This document shows positions 16,821 through 19,341 of a stretch of DNA of 19,341 bases, piece after piece. Positions within the stretch are counted from its first letter, which is position 1. Each line of letters opens with the position of its first letter. The notes beneath the pieces are model-generated. The model had not been told where the DNA came from. It saw only the letters and a list, made by a program, of their open reading frames with translations, and searched no databases. The translations under genes and the position numbers were made by a program. The stretch is from contig JAOBWK010000010.1 of the NCBI GenBank assembly GCA_025463305.1, forward strand, positions 1 through 19,341. The letters are read 5' to 3'. The stretch comes from Ilumatobacteraceae bacterium (GTDB lineage: Bacteria > Actinomycetota > Acidimicrobiia > Acidimicrobiales > Ilumatobacteraceae).

Positions 16821-17210
16821 TCACTTCCTCGCAGTCGCCTTTCGCTTGGCGGAGCGCCGGCGAGCTGGCGGCAGGAGGGGGGCACCTGCTGCAGCTTTCG
16901 ACGCGGCGATCGCGTCTCCGAGAGCGAGCCAGTCTGCGCGCTCGAGCTTCTGCTTGAGCTCGGGCAGCAGTTCGGTCTCCTCTTCCTCGACGTGGTGGGT
17001 GATTCCGCCCTTCAGCATCTCGGCAGCGGCACCGAATCCAGGCTTGTCGACCATCTTGCCCATCGTGCGCAGGCCGTCGCGCGCGAGGCCATGTTCGATG
17101 TCGGCCTCCTCGACATCCTCCGCCCCGGTCTCCTTGGCGATCAACGGGTAGACGAGCTGCTCTTCGATCTCCATGTGCAGCGTGAGCGCCGCGGTCACGT
17201 CAGCGCACAT
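16821..17210 (-). pseudogene. Hemerythrin-like (HHE) protein lacking its first helix
   Basis: Hemerythrin domains bind a di-iron centre for oxygen or iron sensing. The 129 residues begin inside the domain: MCADVTAALTLHMEIEEQLVYP gives H12 and E16, IEHGLARDG gives H40, and ITHHVEEEETELLP gives H72, H73 and E77. The usual first helix with its 'DH--V--LF' histidine is absent. In the same frame, upstream codons run to a stop (TGA near 17281) with no start codon. In another frame the upstream text reads DELEGSSPGRQQALAESEEG, which resembles the family's helix-A end, so an old frameshift may have cut the gene. The tail is Lys/Arg-rich (RRRSAKRKATARK). If translated from the ATG at 17210, it would lack one ligand. 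Confidence 0.65.
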
Positions 17211-17364
17211 CTTCTCGCGCTCGGCCCTTCCTCGGACTCGGCAAGTGCCTGCTGTCGACCCGGCGAACTGCCCTCGAGTTCATCAGATGTAGGGGTTCCC
17301 CCGATTCAGTGGTTGCCCACTTCGATGAAGATGTGTTCCATACACGGGAGCGTAGGAGCGGGAC

Positions 17365-18237
17365 ATGCGTCGATTCAGCTTGGTTCGCATCGGAGTTGCA
17401 GCAGCGATGGCGGCAGCGACAACGACAGCGGTCGGGCTCGTGCGACAAGCGGGAGCGGCAGGTAGCGGAACGGCATCCGTGCTCGTCCCGATCGTGCCAT
17501 GCCGCCTTCTCGACACACGGGCAGGCGCCAATAATGTCGGCACCCGAGCCAGGCCGCTCGGGCCGACGGAGTCCGCCACGTTTGCTGTCTGGGGCACCAA
17601 TGGCAACTGCACCATCCCGAGCACAGCCACCGGCATCGCCACCAACGCCACGGCGGTGAACCCGACCGCTGACTCGTACATCACGATCTACCCAGCCGAC
17701 GCCGATCCTCGTCCCACCGCCTCCAACCTCAATGTGGTAGCGGGTGGCGGACCGACACCCAATCAGGTCACGGTCGGGCTGTCGGCCACCGGTGCCATCT
17801 CCGCATACAACAACGGCGGCACCGTCGATCTCGTGATCGACATCGTCGGGTACTACCAACCTGCTTCGACGGGCACAGGCACCGTCACGCAGGGTCCTCC
17901 CGGGAAGGACGGGAAGGACGGGAAGGACGGGAAGGACGGAGCGAGCGGGTTGGCGCAACTGGGCGTGTTCACCCCAACGCAGATCGTCCAAGGGACGATC
18001 GTCACATGTGCGACAGCAAACGCCAAGAGCTGCAACGGACTTAAGGTCAATGGCCTAGACCTCGCCATCCAGCCCAATTATCCCGGGGTGAACATCATCT
18101 GCGGCGTCGTGACCGGCGGCACATTAACTGCGGCGGGTTTCGGTCCTGCCGTTAACGCCGCAAAGTTCGTGTACAACGATTCCTGGCAGGTGCAAATCGC
18201 CACGTCGCAACCGATCACAAGCACAGCTTGCTCGTGA
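17365..18237 (+). CDS. Exported DTR-domain protein with Gly-Lys-Asp collagen-like repeat
   Basis: The 290-residue protein has a Sec-type signal (MRRFSLVRIGVAAAMAAATT, cleavage near 32) and AGGAG (17354-17358) 6 nt before its ATG. Residues 38-164 are the DTR domain: VPIVPCRLLDTR, ITIYPADADPRP, TASNLNVVAG and VDLVIDIVGYY. Residues 177-195 are a collagen-like run, GPPGKDGKDGKDGKDGASG, coded by four identical 9-bp repeats. Residues 196-290 form an unrecognised beta-rich end with four cysteines (C215, C223, C246, C289). It shares both module types with the protein at 6772-7812 but in the opposite order. It is probably a secreted or surface structural protein. It is divergent from the hemerythrin fragment. 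Confidence 0.88.
   Translation: MRRFSLVRIGVAAAMAAATTTAVGLVRQAGAAGSGTASVLVPIVPCRLLDTRAGANNVGTRARPLGPTESATFAVWGTNGNCTIPSTATGIATNATAVNPTADSYITIYPADADPRPTASNLNVVAGGGPTPNQVTVGLSATGAISAYNNGGTVDLVIDIVGYYQPASTGTGTVTQGPPGKDGKDGKDGKDGASGLAQLGVFTPTQIVQGTIVTCATANAKSCNGLKVNGLDLAIQPNYPGVNIICGVVTGGTLTAAGFGPAVNAAKFVYNDSWQVQIATSQPITSTACS
17902..17937 (+). repeat. Four tandem 9-bp repeats GGGAAGGAC
   Basis: Four exact copies (17902, 17911, 17920, 17929) encode Gly-Lys-Asp units of the collagen-like segment. Identical copies at DNA level point to recent slippage, so copy number may vary between strains. Confidence 0.9.
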
Positions 18238-18409
18238 CGAGCCGGTCAGCCGTCCGCCTTGAGTTGGCGCCGCCACAACGGCACCAGCTCCGGCTGGTCG
18301 GGTGCGGCGATCTGGCCCATTTGCTGAGCGCCTTCGGCAGCGGGCCGGGCGCAGGGTGCCATACGGGCTGAAGCTCACGGCTGCGAACTGCCGGTCCAGC
18401 TCGACGTGG

Positions 18410-18575
18410 TCGGCCTGCCGCACCTGGCTCATCGAGCACGGAATACCAGAAAGCCAATGGAACTCTGCCAGCGCTGTCAATGACCCCGAAGGTCGTGGTG
18501 CTCGTATCTTCTTTTAGCGCCTACCCGAGCCGAAGGAGTTCAAGAACAGAGTTCATCTCGACGTGAAGAACTCGA
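18410..18575 (+). pseudogene. Glyoxalase-family fragment interrupted by an in-frame TAG
   Basis: In one frame the plus strand reads LIEHGIPESQWNSASAVNDP, then EGRGARIFF, then TAG (18515-18517), then RLPEPKEFKNRVHLDV. This matches the actinobacterial glyoxalase-like family text 'GIPE-EWNS-SAV-DP-G-GPR-FFQRVPEPK-VKNRVHLDV'. The stop sits where the family has CAG (Gln). Neither the N-terminal part nor the C-terminal part of the domain can be found on either side, so only about 50 codons remain. It is a decayed remnant. Apparent minus-strand frames across it are shadows. Confidence 0.75.
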
Positions 18576-18982
18576 AGCCATCGAACTTTCCGCCCATCAC
18601 TCGACTCTCGATGGAGGGCCGCACCATTCGCACGATCGACTGGCGGCCCTCATCATCGGTCACGCGTCAGACAATACGGCGCCGTACGACCCGAGACCGA
18701 CCCCGATCATCGCCGGGCAGGGAGCCCTCACCGTCCAGAAACACAGCGCAGAGCGACCCTGGACAAGGGACGGTGACCCGCGCCAGAAACGGCGCGTACG
18801 AAGGGAGGGCCAGCGAGGGAGTTGGCGAAGCCGCTCCACGCCGGCGGATCTATTCGTCGCCGACTTGCGGTCGGCGATGCAGGCGCAGACGAGCGTCATT
18901 GGCAACGATTGTGGCCGAGCAGCGTGGCGGTGCATCGAAAGCACCACCGGTAGAGTTTCGCGCAATCTGCAGGAGGTTCCCG
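18576..18982. other. Non-coding stretch before the lipoprotein gene
   Basis: Apart from the 9-bp inverted repeat at 18614-18651 I recognise no gene. It must contain the lipoprotein promoter and probably more eroded sequence from the glyoxalase gene's former neighbourhood. Confidence 0.4.
18614..18651. repeat. 9-bp inverted repeat
   Basis: GAGGGCCGC (18614-18622) and GCGGCCCTC (18643-18651) are separated by 20 nt, just past the glyoxalase remnant. It may be the original terminator of that gene. Confidence 0.35.
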
Positions 18983-19341
18983 GTGAGGAATTCGAGATTG
19001 GCGTCGTGGATCGCGGCCGCATTCGTCGCACTCGCGGCGACGGGTTGTGGCTCGTCGACGAAAGACGCATCGACGACAACAACCGTAGCTACATCCGCCT
19101 CGCCGGCCACGACCTCGCCGGCCACGACCTCGCCGGCCACGACCCCAGTGGCCCAGACAACAGCGCCCTCATCGGCGACGTCAGTGATCACAGCCGCACC
19201 TTCGACGCCATCCACCGGCAGCGTGTCGCCGTCCTCAAGTCCCGTGGCGGCTGCAACGACTCCGACAGGGTCAACGCCTGGGATCACCATCGCTGGCGAC
19301 ATCACGGGACCCTTCGCGCTGGCCGCGACTGGCGGGGTCAC
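18983..19341 (+). CDS. Lipoprotein, N-terminal part (runs off right edge)
   Basis: GTG 18983 follows a strong AGGAGG (18971-18976) by 6 nt. The frame stays open to the window end (119 codons). It reads VRNSRLASWIAAAFVALAAT, then GCGSSTKDAS: a signal peptide with a lipobox ending at C22. Residues 25-100 are a Thr/Ser/Pro/Ala-rich linker. The text then becomes ordered, GITIAGDITGPFALAATGGV. The linker suggests an extracellular domain held off the membrane, but the domain itself is outside the window. The long opposite-strand reading frame over this stretch is a mirror of the low-complexity linker and has no such start signals. Confidence 0.85.
   Translation, partial: MRNSRLASWIAAAFVALAATGCGSSTKDASTTTTVATSASPATTSPATTSPATTPVAQTTAPSSATSVITAAPSTPSTGSVSPSSSPVAAATTPTGSTPGITIAGDITGPFALAATGGV
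19100..19144 (+). repeat. Three tandem 15-bp repeats TCGCCGGCCACGACC
   Basis: Three exact copies (19100, 19115, 19130) encode SPATT units of the lipoprotein linker. Their identity indicates recent expansion. Confidence 0.9.

Noticed and set aside
17902..17937. Tandem repeats considered as a CRISPR array
   Set aside because: Units are 9 bp, contiguous, without spacers, and in frame with a collagen-like coding segment.
18246..18365. Minus-strand stretch ending PDQPELVPLWRRQLKADG before a stop
   Set aside because: It reads like a protein end, but the frame closes after about 40 codons and no family or ribosome binding site is recognised.
18850..19341. Minus-strand open frame opposite the lipoprotein start
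   Set aside because: It is Val/Gly/Ala repeats mirroring the Thr/Pro linker. The plus strand has AGGAGG, GTG, a signal peptide and a lipobox.

Overview
This is a high-GC window that reads as the chromosome of an actinobacterium. Three observations support that: several GTG starts, an F420-dependent oxidoreductase of the Fgd type, and two exported proteins with the 'DTR...VDVVGYY' domain common in actinobacterial secreted proteins. A member of Acidimicrobiia (Ilumatobacter-like) would fit, but that is an inference from gene style and was not tested. I see no rRNA, tRNA or CRISPR array.

Layout. Positions 1-164 hold the 5' end of an IS481-type transposase gene (minus strand, running off the left edge), with a hairpin that buries its ribosome binding site. 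Next is a membrane GGDEF-EAL cyclic-di-GMP enzyme (minus). A non-coding stretch (2225-2619) follows, with a perfect 14-bp inverted repeat. It leads into a large, apparently intact MobF (TrwC/TraI) relaxase-helicase (2620-6630), the strongest sign of a conjugative or mobilizable element. No type IV secretion or coupling genes are visible in the window.

From 6772 to 12810 the genes are: an exported Tat-type collagen-like protein (minus); a small membrane protein and a divergent membrane-bound LuxR regulator that share a control region containing a 16-bp palindrome; a frameshifted UbiA prenyltransferase; an F420 oxidoreductase; and a HATPase anti-sigma factor (minus).

From 13076 to 16565 there is a chimeric ORF (minus) whose first 77 residues are a truncated CrtYd-type lycopene cyclase joined to an unrelated protein, a tiny ORF just upstream of it, a double-CxxC protein (minus), a low-affinity iron permease family protein, and a STAS anti-anti-sigma factor. 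The STAS protein and the HATPase protein are plausible partner-switching components.

The right end has a hemerythrin-like protein that lacks its first helix (minus), a second exported DTR-domain protein with a collagen-like repeat, a glyoxalase fragment with an in-frame TAG, and the start of a lipoprotein cut by the window edge.

The striking overall feature is the density of broken or fused genes (UbiA, lycopene cyclase, hemerythrin, glyoxalase) beside mobile-element genes. I read it as an accessory region undergoing rearrangement and decay. I did not find a clearly new multi-gene system. The best candidates for novelty are the mirrored pair of collagen-like/DTR secreted proteins, the sensor-kinase-like LuxR regulator with its palindrome, and the candidate oriT hairpin before the relaxase.
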